DNA of 64,000 bases from NCBI GenBank assembly GCA_019096155.1, contig JAHCVI010000001.1:7626001-7690000 (forward strand). The letters run 5' to 3'. Position 1 is the first letter of the stretch. Each line of letters opens with the position of its first letter. Both the position numbers and the translations under genes were made by a program. Positions 11,544 to 24,800 of the stretch are shown here, piece after piece. The stretch is from Staphylotrichum longicolle (taxonomy: Eukaryota > Ascomycota > Sordariomycetes > Sordariales > Chaetomiaceae). Below the pieces are notes generated by a model. That model made no database searches and was not told where the DNA came from. It saw only the letters and a program-made list of their open reading frames with translations.

Positions 11544-14285
11544 GTAGAACACTGGCGGACCAGGCTACTCCTGGGAATTGTGATGGGCAGAAGCCTGCCT
11601 GAGGAACCGGGTTCGCAGGGGCGGCGCGGATAGCCGTCTGTCGTCAAGGCAAGACAGCGGACGGTATGTAGCTCGGGGTTTGGTCTGTGAGACTGGCAGG
11701 TCTATCTAGCCCTTCGCGGCAGGGTATTTTGTCTCTGCAGAGATGAAAACTCGGTCAGCTGCAGTGCATGGCGATCAGATGACTGTAGGGTCTAGCGATT
11801 GCGAAAGTGGGGCCAGACTGTCATGGCGAGCACATGGGATGACGGGCAGCAGTGTTCTCGACCCAGTCTGCCCCAGGGTAAATATGTGGTTGAAGGGAGG
11901 ATGTGCGGTGGGTGGGCTTTTGTCAGACGTAAGAGAGGCTGGGAGGGTGAGAAAACACGCCGGGTGGCTTGCATGAAGCCAAAACGTGGTGATCCCAGCA
12001 GTGCAAAGTCACGGTCCCCCTCCGGGCTCACGGCGTGTCGCAGCGACCAATTGTTGACAGGTTGGGGATTCCCGTGTGCCTGGCAGTCCTCACGGGCGCC
12101 AAAAAAGGCCGAAGCCGAAGGCGGACCCAAATGCCCAATGGGCGAGAAGGAAGGCAAGGGGATTCGTTGTTCTGATGACAGGAGGCGAGAACTTACAGGT
12201 CAAGGAATTGAATGACAGCGAATGTTGGCTGGGTCCGAGAAAAGCGGCAACCCGGGCGACAGAGTCATGCACCAGTAGATAAAAAGGAAGCTCGCTGTGG
12301 CCGACTCGCGGTCGCCGGAGAAAGTCGAGGTAACGATGCACAAAACCGCGGCGGAACCAGGTTATTATGTATGGGAATCCAGTGCTGTGGGAAATCGCCG
12401 AAAGGAGAGCTCGAGGATCAAGGTGCGACGGGATCGAACGGGAGGACAGGGCCCGGCGCAGGGGGAGGGCAGCGTCAAAAGAAACGAAGCAAAAGTCGGC
12501 TTGTCGAAGGTGGGCACAGGCAAACGGATTGGCGACACACAACCAGCGGCGGTTGGGACAGTTGGAGCCGACTGCGACGGCGATGGGGGACGAACGGGGA
12601 CAACAAAAGACGCCTTGCACTGCTTGGGTGGGTGGGAATCAGGAGGGAGAAGAAGGAGGCGGTTGGCCGAGAATTATTTTTATTTCCTTGGCTCAGCGTC
12701 GCACTGGCACTATGGGACGGGGAGTGGGGAGTGGGAAAGGCGCTACCGACCAGGAGAGACAGGGCAATGGCGAGAGGAGCAGGCTCTCTCGTTGGCGGGT
12801 TCCCTTGCCTTTTCGGGCCTCCGTCCCCCTGTTGGACCCAGCTGCCCCGGCGGCTGCCCGGGCAGCACGGTAACTTGAGAGTTGGAGGCACAGCAACGCA
12901 ACAAGCCACGCCGAGCTGCTGCCCAGCTCAGGTCCAGCGGGCGAAGCTCGGCACGCCACCTACCGCAACGAGACACGCATGCCTATCAAGGAATGCGTCG
13001 TCGTGTCCGTGTTGACGGGATCCGGACTGCGGGGCCTCGCGGGACAGAAAAGGAGGACAGCATGGAAATGCTGGAATTGTGGGACATGTGCGGATTTGGA
13101 CTGGAGGAAAACCGGACGTGGTCTCGCTCTGTGCGACCGGGGCAGGCAGGGCCCAGTTTGCTGGCCTGGCTGTGCCGGGCCTGGCTCTCGCCTGGCAATG
13201 AAAGGGCCTAGCGGGTCTGGCATTGGAGCCTGGTCGAACGCGCTGGATCGCCAAGGATCGCCGGCTCGTCCCCGCTAATAACTAACAGACGCGTCCGGAC
13301 TTTGTGCTTTTTGTTGCAGATTCCATGTTCCCTGATAGCGTTAGTGGAACTGTGCGGCCACACGAATGCGAAGTGCGGGCCACTGGGTAACTCCCAGGCA
13401 ACGCCGAGTTAGGTAGTTGGAGGTGGGACTCAGCTGCCCCTGGAGTTGGAAGTCGACCAAGCATCGCCCGGCGTCAATTAAGCTGCAGGTACAGGCTGGT
13501 TCCCATCCATCCCACGACGCAGTCAGCTCAGAAGGTGGCGAACCGAGTCGAACGCTGCGTGAAGGGATTGTTTGGCTCCTAGGAGCCAATCCTTCGGAGC
13601 TGGGAACGGCACGTTCGACGATGCGCGACCGACGCTGACAGGCAGTGAGACTCGGCACAGCCAGGAACGCTGCGGGCCCAGATCGGGAAGATCCCAGACG
13701 CGCGCTGATCCGTGGCCCACCTTTACACATGTTTAAAAGGTAGAGTCCGTAACCCAGAGCCCGTACCTGAGGTTCTAGTCTCGCTGCCGAACCGATGGGT
13801 CCGTCCCCATGACTGGAGCATGGGGGCTCGTATCTTGGTTAAAAGGCGCTTCCTTACACGTGTAGGCAACTTGTGCCCCCGCGTCTTTGAGTCTTCGATT
13901 TGATCCATGCCGCCCCCCCAACCGTTGAGCTTTCTATGTTGATCCCACGATGCCCTGCTTTGCCGCACGTCATCCTTGGCTCTTGCTTCATAATGTCGCT
14001 TTTTGTGTTGGCACCCCATGTTGAGCTGGGCGCAGAACCAGCCGTGCCCCCATGCAATATGAGCCTGAATATTTGAACTATACCCCCTTTTTGGCTTCCG
14101 CCAAATCACCCACCTTGGCTCACTGGTCAGGCACGGGCTTGTGTTTAGAGACTCTCAGGTCACACAGTATTTTGTGCTCAAGGCGAGACCCGGCATGGGA
14201 TCGCCGCTCCGGAAGGAGATGACGTGGAATCGATACCAGGCCGGAACTGAAGACTGTACATGGAAGATGCCACATGCCTCCGAAT

Positions 14286-14302
14286 GGGGGGGGGGGGGGG
14301 GG
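14286..14302 (+). repeat. Poly-G tract (17 G), followed by C and five more G
   Basis: Uninterrupted run of 17 guanines on the + strand inside non-coding DNA. It could form a G-quadruplex and is also a place where the exact length may be uncertain. Confidence 0.9.
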
Positions 14303-15847
14303 CGGGGGCGCTCCATCAAGCTGCTCTCGAGCTCCTACTATCAGAAGCTTTGGTGAGCTTGATGGCACCATCGCACCCACAAAGGCCTCAAAGCCGTTGC
14401 ATCGATCTTCAGCCGTGTGCCGATTCGAGTCCCGGGCTGGCGGGCGCTCGGACAAGGCGAGTCCGATGGCATTTTGACAATTTGACTTGTTTCAATCATA
14501 GGTGGCTGCACTCCGTGCTGGGGAGACGGGCTCGTATCAAGCCCACGATAGAATTGTGTGATGGAAGAGCGGAGCTGTTCTGCTCTACACACGCGCATCC
14601 AACCCGGCCTTGTACAATGCTCTTCAACATGCAAGCAGCCAAGCGCGAGGAAGTCTGTAGCTTTTGCCAACGCAAACCCAGTTGATCTCGATCTGTTGGG
14701 CAGAGACAGCTGTGGCTGGTAGTTGGCTGATGTGCGAGGTCGAGATGTAAGCAAGTTGTCCTGGGTAAATCGACTGTGTGAGTGACACGGATCAGCCTCT
14801 TTTTCGTTGCGTGCCACGGGCTTGAACCACAGAGGCCGATTGGGCCGAAGCATGGTTGGTCATCGACTCATCCCCAACAACTTCAGACAACTTCATTTTG
14901 CAAAACTCGCAACACGGCCCGATCGCGATTGCCGAATCGTGGGATAGTGAAGCCAACCGCATCTATCAAGACTCAATGCCATTTAAACCATGCATGCCGA
15001 AAGTTGAATCCTCTGGGCGGAAAACTGGCAAACCGAGAGACAAGAACTTCAAGAGCAGGCCGAAACCGAAAGCGGTCGAAAAAAGGGGAGGGTTTCCTTT
15101 TCGGGCTGCATGACATCAAATTGCAGGTCCCGCGCGGCAGGCATCTGTCAGCGCGCGATGTGGCCTGGAGCTGTCCGCCTCAAATCCTCTCTGCCCCGGG
15201 CCCTGGCTCCCTGGAATCCCGGCCCTGGTTCAAGCCACCAGGCCGCACGCACCATGCCTGACATGGCTCTTGAATCCAGGCGAACATCTTATCAACCTCC
15301 CGGGTACGGTACTCCCATACGCAATCGAGGGATATTATGATGATCATCAGCTGTCAGCTCCAACAGAACACCTCCCGGTCCTCGGCTTGGTTGCAAATGC
15401 TGAAGAGGATGATGGCCCGCAGGAGCGACAGGAGTTGGTGGTGCCGTTTCACACGCGCTGGATGTTTCACAGAAGACAGAAACAGTGAAATGATGGCTTT
15501 GCTGCGAGCGAGGGGTATCGTGGGGCAGTTGATGTGGAGCTTTGCCGCCAAGTCCCGGCAACTTGAAGTCTGCGCTGAACCATGCAGCGTTGCACGCTTC
15601 AAGCTGAGGTCCGCCGTGGACCCTTGCACTCGCCTCCGGCTCTCAAAAGAGAACGCTGTCCGCCGACCGCGTGGAATCGCGTGGACCGGGCTCGGGCGAA
15701 ACCAATTGGAAGGGCAGGTGGCCAGCAAAACGATGTCAAGGAGCTTCAATCGACGGCGAGGAACGGCAGATCTATAACAAAGACTTCGGACGGGGTACAG
15801 AATACACAACCTGACATCCATCAACTCGTTCGACTCGCTTGCTTTCG

Positions 15848-15901
15848 TGCCTGCTTGCGTGCCTGCTTGCTAGTTCTTCCCTGTTTGTGCTGCCTGCTTG
15901 C
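15848..15901 (+). repeat. Imperfect short repeats of TGCCTGCTTGC
   Basis: Three copies of an 11-base unit at about 15848, 15860 and 15891, with degenerate copies between and after. They lie in the probable 5' leader of the cation transporter. Confidence 0.7.
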
Positions 15902-16079
15902 TTCAGTGCCTGTTTCTCTTGCTTTCATTTACTCATTGTGCGATTTCGACGTCTGCGGGCCAGACGATAGACGATCCCTCCCGACGCGCCAAAACGCGAC
16001 GACCGCGACTGGCCCGGCCGGCCCTCTTCTCCGCCCTCTCCGAGACCTGAACGCCGCAAGAGCCCGAACCCCAGCAGCC

Positions 16080-18153
16080 ATGAACTCGACAACGCCGACA
16101 ACGCCTCGCGGCCCGGTGCCGCGCGGCGCATTCCTGCTGCTCCAGGACGAACCGCCTCTCGCCCCCATGGGACACAGCGTGCTGGCCTCGCTGATCAGAC
16201 ACCGCGGGCGCGAGGAGGAGGAGAGCCTGGCTGAAGGCCCCGAGGACGAGCCGGCTCGCCGCGATGAACGCCGCATGAGCGCCATCCTCAACAGCTCACA
16301 CATGCGCAGCATGCGCCTGATTGGGAACAGCAACCCCCGCTACTGCTGGGAGCGCTACTGGAAGACCGATGCCGAGTTGGCCGCCATGTCCAAGAATCTG
16401 TTCGTCGAGCCCCTTCCCCCCCTTTCCCTTCTGCCGGTCTTGCCCATTGCGTGCCATGCGACTGACCTGCATGCCACCCCCCAGTCGCAAGTACCACGAG
16501 CGCGTCAACTACCTGGTCCAGCAGTACCTTTACATCGACAGGTTACTGGATTCATCGCTGCCCCACGACCTACTCAATGAGTACAACAACATGCCGGCTT
16601 CGGCCTTCCGCGGCGTCGAGATCCCCGCGACCATAGCGGAAACCTCGACCGCGCCGGCCGCAGAGCCCGCGCGCAAGGTTCTGCGCACACCCAAAGCCAT
16701 ATATCGCCCCACCGAGACCACCCCTCTCTTCTCGGCCCGCGACGGCGCGGCCAACGGCGGCACCGTCGTCGACGACGACGATGATCCCGCCGATGCGGAG
16801 GCAGGCCTTCTGAAGCCCGAGATCCCCTGGCTCGAGGATGACATGGTTGACAGCGACGCGCCCATCGTCACTCTTGCCATCTACGTAAACTTTGCTGCCA
16901 ACATCATCCTGCTGGCTGGCAAGTTCGCCGTCGTGCTCTCGGTTCCGTCTGTCTCGGTGCTGGCCAGCTTAGTTGACGCCCTTCTCGACTTCCTCTCGAC
17001 CGTCATCGTCTGGGTCACCACCTGGCTGATCCGTAAGCAGGACCAGTATCGCTATCCCGTCGGCAGGCGGAGGCTTGAGCCGCTGGGCGTGCTCATCTTC
17101 TCGGTCATCATGATCGTCTCGTTTGTTCAGGTCGCCCTCGAGGCCATCCAACGACTTGCTTCGCCTGATCATGGGATTATCCAACTGTACAGTGCCCTTT
17201 GTCTTTCCCAACTCCTATCGCATCAGCATGCGTTTCCCCATCCGCTGACACCCCCAACAGTGGAATTCCAGCCATTTCCATCATGCTTGGCACCATTGTT
17301 GTAAAGGGCTTGTGTTGGCTGTGGTGCCGTCTTGTCAATAACTCAAGCGTTCAGGCCCTGTGAGTTTTCCCCCTATCCCCTCTGCGCTGAATAGTGACTG
17401 ACTCAGCCCCAGAGCCTCAGACGCGAGTACAGGTATGTTGGGTGCAATGCTGTTCGATCCGCAAACCCCAAGACCGCGATCTGTGCTGACACCTTTGCCA
17501 CAATAGATGTAATCTTCAACGCCGGGTCCATCGCTTTCCCCTTGAGTAGGTTTAATTCCCTGACCCTGAAGGCTGTTCACGCAGCGGTACTAATGCTCAA
17601 ATCCCGGTCAGTCGGCTTTTATGCCAGGATCTGGTGGCTTGACGCGCTTGGAGGTCTAATCCTGTCTCTCGTCGTCATCTTCAACTGGTCTCAGACATCA
17701 TTTGAACACATCAGGCATCTCACCGGCTTCTCCGCCACGGCTGACCAGAGAAACATCCGTGAGTTTGGTCAAGAGCTCAGAGTCCCCCCCGTCGGCTCGT
17801 TTCTAACCTCTCTCAGTGCTCTACCTGACCATGCGGTTTGCCAAAACCATCAAGCAAATTCAGGGATTGCAAGCCTACCACGCGGGCGACAAGCTGATTG
17901 TTGAGGTGGACATTGTGCTTGACGCCAGCACCCCGCTCAAAGACAGTCATGACTTGAGGTGAGTTGCTGTTAGGCCCCTTGTTCCACAACCAACTTCAAA
18001 CATTCACGGTCGTGGCCTGCTAATACGACAAACGATCACAGCGAAAGCTTGCAGTATGTCCTCGAGTCTGTCCCCATTGTCGACAGGGCCTTTGTGCACG
18101 TCGACTACGCGACATACAACCTCCCGACACACATGGAACAACAGACGAGCTAG
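16080..18153 (+). CDS. Cation diffusion facilitator, Mn2+-type (metal tolerance protein)
   Basis: Eight exons: 16080-16399, 16485-17186, 17261-17359, 17413-17432, 17507-17545, 17612-17758, 17817-17958, 18042-18153. Together they encode 526 residues with phase kept at every junction. The long N-terminal cytosolic part (residues 1-230) is followed by the CDF membrane domain. Its second helix carries D271-x3-D275 (DALLDFLS), the DxxxD signature of the Mn2+-selective CDF group rather than the HxxxD of zinc carriers. The conserved YPVGRRRLEPLGVL loop and the segment spanning exons 4-6 (DVIFNAG, then FYARIWWLDALGG) fit the family. The C-terminal cytosolic metal-binding fold ends in RAFVHVDYATYNLPTH. 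It probably moves Mn2+ into the secretory pathway or vacuole by proton exchange. Intron 1 uses the less common donor GTTCGT, and exon 4 has only 20 nt. Confidence 0.9.
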
Positions 18154-18824
18154 GCACCCCGCTGCTGTTGCTCTTGGACGTCTGGTCACAAAACTAGACA
18201 ACGGCCCGGGTCAGTCCGCGCCTGTTCTGCGTCCAGTCCGTAGAAGCCAGCGTCCGGCGGAGTCGCATTGCAGCTCCGGGCCACTTGACCCCGTCCTTGT
18301 CCGCAATGGTTCTGGGCGCTTCAGACTGACCTGTATCGTGAATCGACGCATCTGCTGGCTTGGGCTGTGTAATGTGGTAGCGTTTGATGAGGCCGGCAAT
18401 GCTCTAAGGGAAAGGATCCGGGAGCTCACAAAGGGGCGCGGTGCGGGGCTTCCTTCCCTTGACCGTCCCCGGACCAGAAACTCTGGCAGGCCAGCGGCGG
18501 CTCAATGTACATCAATGTAAAACAGCTCAAACTTTCTTGAGGGGTAACAATACCCCTGAGGCCAATCCACCAACTTGACGGCAAGTATTCTTCTGCCCAA
18601 AGTCAGCTGAGCATGGCGAATCCCGCTGCAATGCTCAATTCAATCAAAGCAAGAATTCTACTTTGTAGCCGTTCAAGGAAAAGCACTTGATTGACCAACA
18701 TCCTTCTGTATATTACGTCTAGGTGAGAATACTCTATTGAACTAACAACATATTAAATAGTCCGGCCTCTGTAGCCTCGGGGAAGAAACCCAACCAAATC
18801 CTCGTACGCGATGCGTCCAAGACC
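18154..18824. other. Intergenic, convergent 3' ends of the CDF transporter and STT4
   Basis: About 670 bp. An A/T-richer patch at 18640-18770 may hold polyadenylation signals. No gene seen. Confidence 0.5.
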
Positions 18825-21800
18825 TCAATACGGAATACCGTTGGTCAGGAGCTGGAACTGGTCATAGATGCCAGTCGAGTAGCTGCTGTAGCTCCGCTTG
18901 ATCAGGCCTTTCATGAACTCGGCGGCCTCGCGCTCATTCTTCTCCAGAACGAAGCGTTCCTTGAAGTGTTTGACACTCTCCGGCTTGAAGCAGGGCAAGC
19001 CGCTGTCCATCATCAGCAACACGATCTGCGAGAGCTTCTCCGTGTACTGGCGCGATGCCAGGAACGCCTTCACGCACAGCTCCTCGAACCACTTGAAAGA
19101 CTGGTGATCCGCGCTGCCGCCCATGACCGCAACCATCTCGGAGGTGAGTTTGAAAGGGGCACGCTCAAACTTGATGCCGCCTGGGGCGATGTCAAAGCAA
19201 AAGCCGAAATCAATATGCAGAATGTGCCCGGCGTCGTCGATCATGATGTTCCCGTTGTGCCGGTCTTTGAACTGGAGGAGGAACGAGATGACCGAGTAGG
19301 CAGCCATGCTCTTGACAAAGTTGTTCCGCGCCTGTTGGAACCGCAGCGAGTCCTCGTTGCCGTACTTGGAAACGAAGTAGTCGTAGAGTCCATTGACAGC
19401 TTCGCGACCGAGCATATCGCGGGAGATGGAGTTCGGGAGCACGTCGATGACACCGCACCCAGGCGCAGTCGCGGTAACGCGGTAGGGGAACACAAAGACG
19501 TCCAGGCCGACGCTGTGGAAGATTCCCCTAAAAGCGGCAATCATCTGCAGAGCCAATACGTCCTGGCGGCAGTCATCGCCCACCTTGAAGATGGCTGACT
19601 GCCAAACCTCGACAGTATTTGCCTCAGCAGCCGTCTTGTTGTCTTTGCTGGTTTCCTCGAGCATCTCCTCGGCCTCCTCCACTCCGCTCTTGTTCTTCTT
19701 GATGCGGAACGTCGCCATGTACGGGGCTTTGGCGTGACTTTGCAGCGGTTTGCCTGACTTCCGATCGATACCCACGACTACACCATCGGGGTTGCTTGGC
19801 AGATACACGCCGACCTCAAGCTTGATCTTTCGAAGCTCCTCCTCGATCTTCTGCTTCTTTTCTGGCTTCGACCGCTTGATCAGCGGCTTCAGCTTTCCCG
19901 AAATGCTAGTGACTTCGTCAAAGAAGGCAAACTCGCGTTCGTAGAACTCGCGGTCTTCCTCAGCAAAGCTGTCAACCATGTGGCCCATGACCTTGTCCAA
20001 GGTCGGCTTGATGGCATCAGGCTAGTGGCAATCAATGGTTAGCATCACGCACTGTCTCCAGCCTTGAAGAGAATGGCTTACGATCTGAGAGTCATCATCC
20101 TTGTAGGCGTTTGCCTTCATGTTCCAGATGATTTGGTGCGCGAAGAGCTGTGAGAACTGAGCAGTCTCAAGAATGTAGCGTTCCACATAACCCAGAGCAT
20201 CGTATCGAAGCGTCTGAACGATCTGCGGCACGTAAAAAAACGTCACATCAACCGAGTGGCTTTCCAATGCTCTCATGGCATACTGGATCAGATACGGATG
20301 GTTTCGGTATGCCGGCAAAAAGAGTGTTACGGCGGTGATTGGGTTGACTGGGGCCCAAAAAAGCAGGTACTAGCCACATGTCAATAGATTTCGGGGGGCA
20401 TGTCACAACTTGATTGACCTACCTTAAGTTGGAAGCTGACATCGTCGGGCAAGGCACCATCAATGAGAACGGGAAGCGCCTCGGGCTCAGTGGCAGCCTT
20501 GGCGGGGAAATTGAGCAGTAGCCATCGAACCTCCTTGTGAATCCGGGGGTACGGGAATCTGCTCGCCAAATGAACGGCCAAGGATGGGCTTTCCGCCCAA
20601 GCGGTTCGGACGAGGGGTTGAATGGCGGTCTGTTAGATCTTGAGCGTGAGCATACCATTGAATAGAGGGGAAGTGCTCGGGAGTCATGCAAGTAATCATA
20701 CCTCGAACATCCCTTCTTTGCCCCCGTGGTGATGGAATGTAGATTGCGGCCGTGACCCATCGACTGGGCGGACCCAGACGTGCAGCCTCGACAGCTCGCT
20801 TTCTAAGAGAAGTACAAGCAACTTCTCTTGAGGAGCAAGCGACTTGGTCGAGCCGGTATTTTGCGTACCGATACTGGCCGTCTCCCCAATCGCGGCCATG
20901 ACGTCCTCGATCAAGCGGATCTCAGTCCTGAGCTGGAGGATGTTGCTCCCGAACGACCAGCGCGGCGGAGCGTTGAACCAACCGAGACCTGCAGACAGGA
21001 TCTGGGCCTTCAACCGGTACTGCGCAATAGTGCTCATTGTCGTGCTTGTGTTGAGGACCTTGAGACCAAACAAGATCACCTGGAACCGAATTTCCCTGGC
21101 CATAGGATGGGGAGTCGAGCCCTTGATTGCCTCGAGCGTCACGTCAAGGAGGCGGAGGAAGAAGTGGTGCGTATCGGCACTGCCAAGGCGAGTGGCATTG
21201 TAGTGGCTGCTCAGGAACTGCAGGAGCCGAAAGTGAGGAGCCAGCAGATTGTGGACGAGCTGCTTGCGTTTAGCGAGGGCCGCATTGTCGCTTGGGGCGA
21301 ATTCTTGCTTCAGCAAAAACGGGTCGGGGCTCGTGATGGCGGGACTGAAGAGTCCTTGTCGTTTTTCGATGCTGGCCTCCCAACGCTGCACAATCTCGGC
21401 GAGAAGGCGCGGTTCCATCCGGGGATTCTCGTTCATGACCCCGAGCCAGAGGGAAATTCCAAGCTTGATCGACTGCTTCGTAAACATGGCAAATGGGATG
21501 CTGACAAGATAATGGATAATGGAGCACTCGTCCTGCTCACTTCGGCAAAGGAGCGCTGCAGCTCGGCGGAGTATATCCCGCACGTCAGTCAGCGATGTGG
21601 CCTTCCGGTTGAGGATACGCTTCTCGATGTGGGAGAGGGCCGTTATGGCATCGGCACTTTCGCTGTCGGGCGGCGTAAAGAACGATGCCCTATGGTCCAT
21701 ACGCATGAAGCTCACCCATTCTCGGCTCTGGTCAGGTAGCGCTTCCGAGTATCGGTACTCCTGCCGTGTCGTATACTGAGCCATGAAGTCGGAAGCCGTG

Positions 21801-24800
21801 TTTATTGGGCAGTCTCCGAGCCTGTCAAGAGACGACAGTCGTTGATCTGTCAACGGAATGGTCGAGCCGACCTCGACGGCAAAGGACCGGCCCAGAGACA
21901 TGTGACCGTAGCCGCTCTCTTCGTCAAACTCGGACAGGTAAGTCTGCAATAATCCCTTGACGTCGGCAGGAGCTATGTTGATGGCCCTCGCCAGCCAGAC
22001 CTTCGCCTTCTTGTGCAGGTTTTCGAGGGTCAGTTGCCTGAACTGGTAATCGTCAGAGAGCTCGACGACAACGTCACCCCTCGAGGATTTGAACGTCGTC
22101 CTCGGCTCATACCGGTCCGTCTCTGCTTCAAGGCAGCTGGACCACATCAACGAGAGAAGCTCGAGGAGCGTGAAGAGGGACGATCTCTGGCACAGGGCCG
22201 AAGGAATAGCGTCGACCAGACGATCCGCGCAGCCAAACGCTGCTTGCTGCACGCGCTCGATCCGATGACAGCAGCTACAAAAGATCCTGGCAAGCTGGGC
22301 GGCAGCATACTGGGCGGAGAAGGTAGGGTTGGCGGCATTGACAGTCTTGTACAGGTACCGGTCCATAACGGCATGCATGATAGCATCCATGGAGCGGCTC
22401 ACCTCGCCGCGTCGCATGCTGGGCTCCAGGAAGTACGTCAAGGCCTTGGTACAGTCGCCGGCATCCGCGCGTAGGCTCTCGACGAGGCACGCAGCCTGGA
22501 GAAAGATTGTCTTGCGGTAGCTGAGTCCCTTGATCTCATTGCTTCGTGAAGGAACCAGTTCCGCAAGAGTTTTTTTCTGCATGGACTCTCGCTCAGAGCT
22601 CTCTCCTCTGCGGAGGATAGGGTTCAGATCGATGTCACTCTCGTTCTGTTCCCCTCGGTTCTCAGATACCAAGGGCGGAGAGTGGATGGCCATGATTCGG
22701 AGGTGCTTGAGATTTTGCTTGCCCCGGTCAGTTGAGGGAGTGAAACCATGAACAACCACGTTAAACCACGCATCCCGGAGCATGGAGCGGGTATCGTCAT
22801 CGGAGGCTTCGTCGAAAGTCTGCGGGTTGACAGACATGAAGATAGCCAGGGGTGGAAGCAGCTGGGCAATCTCTCGCGCCGCCAACTCAACATCTGACTC
22901 CTTGGCGTGGTGGCCCGGGTTGGCGTGGGCATCGCCTTGCGAGATGATTCCGTCAAGAAGATGTTCCACGTAAATGTCGAAGAGGGGCGAGTCTCGCTGA
23001 ATGCGGGCAGAGATGTGGTTTCGGGCTCTCATGATCTGGGCTCTCAACATTAGCATAGTATCCGAGAGCGATCCGAGCGCTCCTTCATGTGCGGGATAAA
23101 CTTACCGCGTGCAGGATCCCTTCCCTATTTTCCAGGACAGCGGAATGTGCAACGGTGGAATAGCGCTTGAGAAGGTACCGGAACTCGGCCTGGCCGCCAC
23201 TTAGGGCGAGTGCAGCCGCGCCAGTAATAATACGGGCATCGAGAGGACTGCTGAGCTTGACAATCTTTTGCGCGAGCATTGACTGGGCAAGACCAGTAAT
23301 CTTCTCATCCCTCGAGGCGGCCGCGATCTCGCAGATGGCCTGTACGACGTTGCCCTGCACAATGGACTCCTCTTCGCCCGAGATTGGCAACGAAAATGGA
23401 GCTACCGGTAGAGTGCCTGCCTCCGTAGACCTGGGGGCCGTCGTAAGCGTCGGGCCCACCGGCACCGTTGGTAAGGGGCCGATCGTTTCCAGGACTCAAG
23501 ACATTGCCAAGGGTGTAGAGGGTGGTAATGACGGCATCCTTTGAGAGCTTCTGAAGCACAAAAGCGAGGGACTTTGAGGCGACGGCGACCATCTGGCTTT
23601 TGGCACCACTCTGGACGATGAAGCGAGGGAGAAGTCGACTGACATTGACAGCATACGAAGGTGACACCCTGCAGAGCAGAGCCATGGACCTGAGCACTGT
23701 AGCGGCTAACTCGTCGTCGGCCATGCCTGCGGCATCGCCCAGTGCATCTTCGAGCCAGGCCATGAGAACCTCGCCGTCGGCAGCATCGTCATTCAGAGTA
23801 CACGCATTCAAATAGCCAATCAGGGCGCAGGCCTTGACAGAGAAAGCAAGCACCTGCTTGGCTGGCGAGAGACTGTCAAAATCGGCGCTCGATTCTAAGT
23901 CGTTCATTTGGTCGATGGCGACGGTGGCATACAACTCGACTGAGCGAAAATCCGCCTCGGAGCTGCGGGCAGTCAGCGGCCGGCGCAGGCCGCGGCCGGA
24001 CATGATGATGTCGAGGATGTGAGACTCCCGCAGCGCCTCTTCTTCAGCAACCAGGAGCGACGTGGCAGCCACCAGCAGCCTCATGAAGCTTCGTTGCAGG
24101 AGCATAGCGCCCAGGGGGCGGCCAATATCGTCATAGTGTCGCACCGATCTTTTCCATTCTTTGACATGGCGGCCGTGAGAATGGGCGTTCCGAATGGTAG
24201 AGAAGGCCGCCTCTACGGCGACCAGAAAAGGTTGTGAAAGCAGGTCCCGTACACGCATGACCAGGCCAAGACGACCCCCGGATCTCCAAAAATCCGCCTG
24301 GGCACAGGCAGCATCCAGAAAGCCCAGTAGAGCAATAGCAATGGTCGCAGTCCGAGTCGCATCCTCCACGGCCCCCGGATCGTCGTCATCGTCAGCATGG
24401 GAGACGCTCTCGGCGGCATGAGCACATGTGTTGAGGAACGCCGAGATGCTGTCGGATATGGGCTGTCGCAGGTCGGCATGGCGCGCGCCCAAAGAAAGCA
24501 GGGCTGCGGTGACATGGAAGCTCAAGGATTCTGTGGGCGATGGCTCAATCCTGCGGAAGAAGGGCGAGGGAGCAAATGCCTGGAGGTGGGCGTCCATGAG
24601 GTAGGGCACAAGATGGCGGGAGAGCTTCTGGGCGCTCTGGGGCGTCTGTAGAGACGGGGCTGTTTTGCAGAGGGCGATGAGGATTTCGTACTCGCGAATA
24701 GTCTACATGGACAAGGCAAGGTCAGCCAACTGTCCAAAGACCCGGAAACGGAGACGTTGACTACACGGGGAGAGCTACCATTGGGACACGGCCCACGTCA

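Larger units (their letters stand above)
11544..16079. other. Large intergenic block (about 4.5 kb) between divergent genes
   Basis: The longest gene-free stretch in the window, between the disordered-protein gene (leftward) and the cation transporter (rightward). Open frames from 12210-12960 overlap on both strands and in several frames, which is typical of GC-rich non-coding sequence. It contains a 17-G tract at 14286 and short imperfect repeats near 15848. The last 300 bp are a CT-rich leader to the transporter. I found no family motif, no phase-consistent exon chain and no tRNA. A long leader, a non-coding RNA or a lineage-specific gene cannot be excluded. Confidence 0.45.

Noticed and set aside
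12210..12980. Several long overlapping open frames on both strands
   Set aside because: Four or more frames are open at once, which reflects GC-rich composition; no motif or intron signals support any of them.
14415..14440. Second tRNA T-arm-like sequence (GATTCGAGTCC)
   Set aside because: The flanking five-base stems do not pair and no acceptor stem was found.
15582..16580. 332-residue open frame starting upstream of the CDF transporter
   Set aside because: It merely extends the first transporter exon upstream into its leader and downstream through intron 1; the family N-terminus and the phase chain start at 16080.
23430..23465. 35-bp GT-AG stretch as an explanation of the STT4 frame change
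   Set aside because: Too short for a fungal intron, and it would delete a segment that reads sensibly in the upstream frame.
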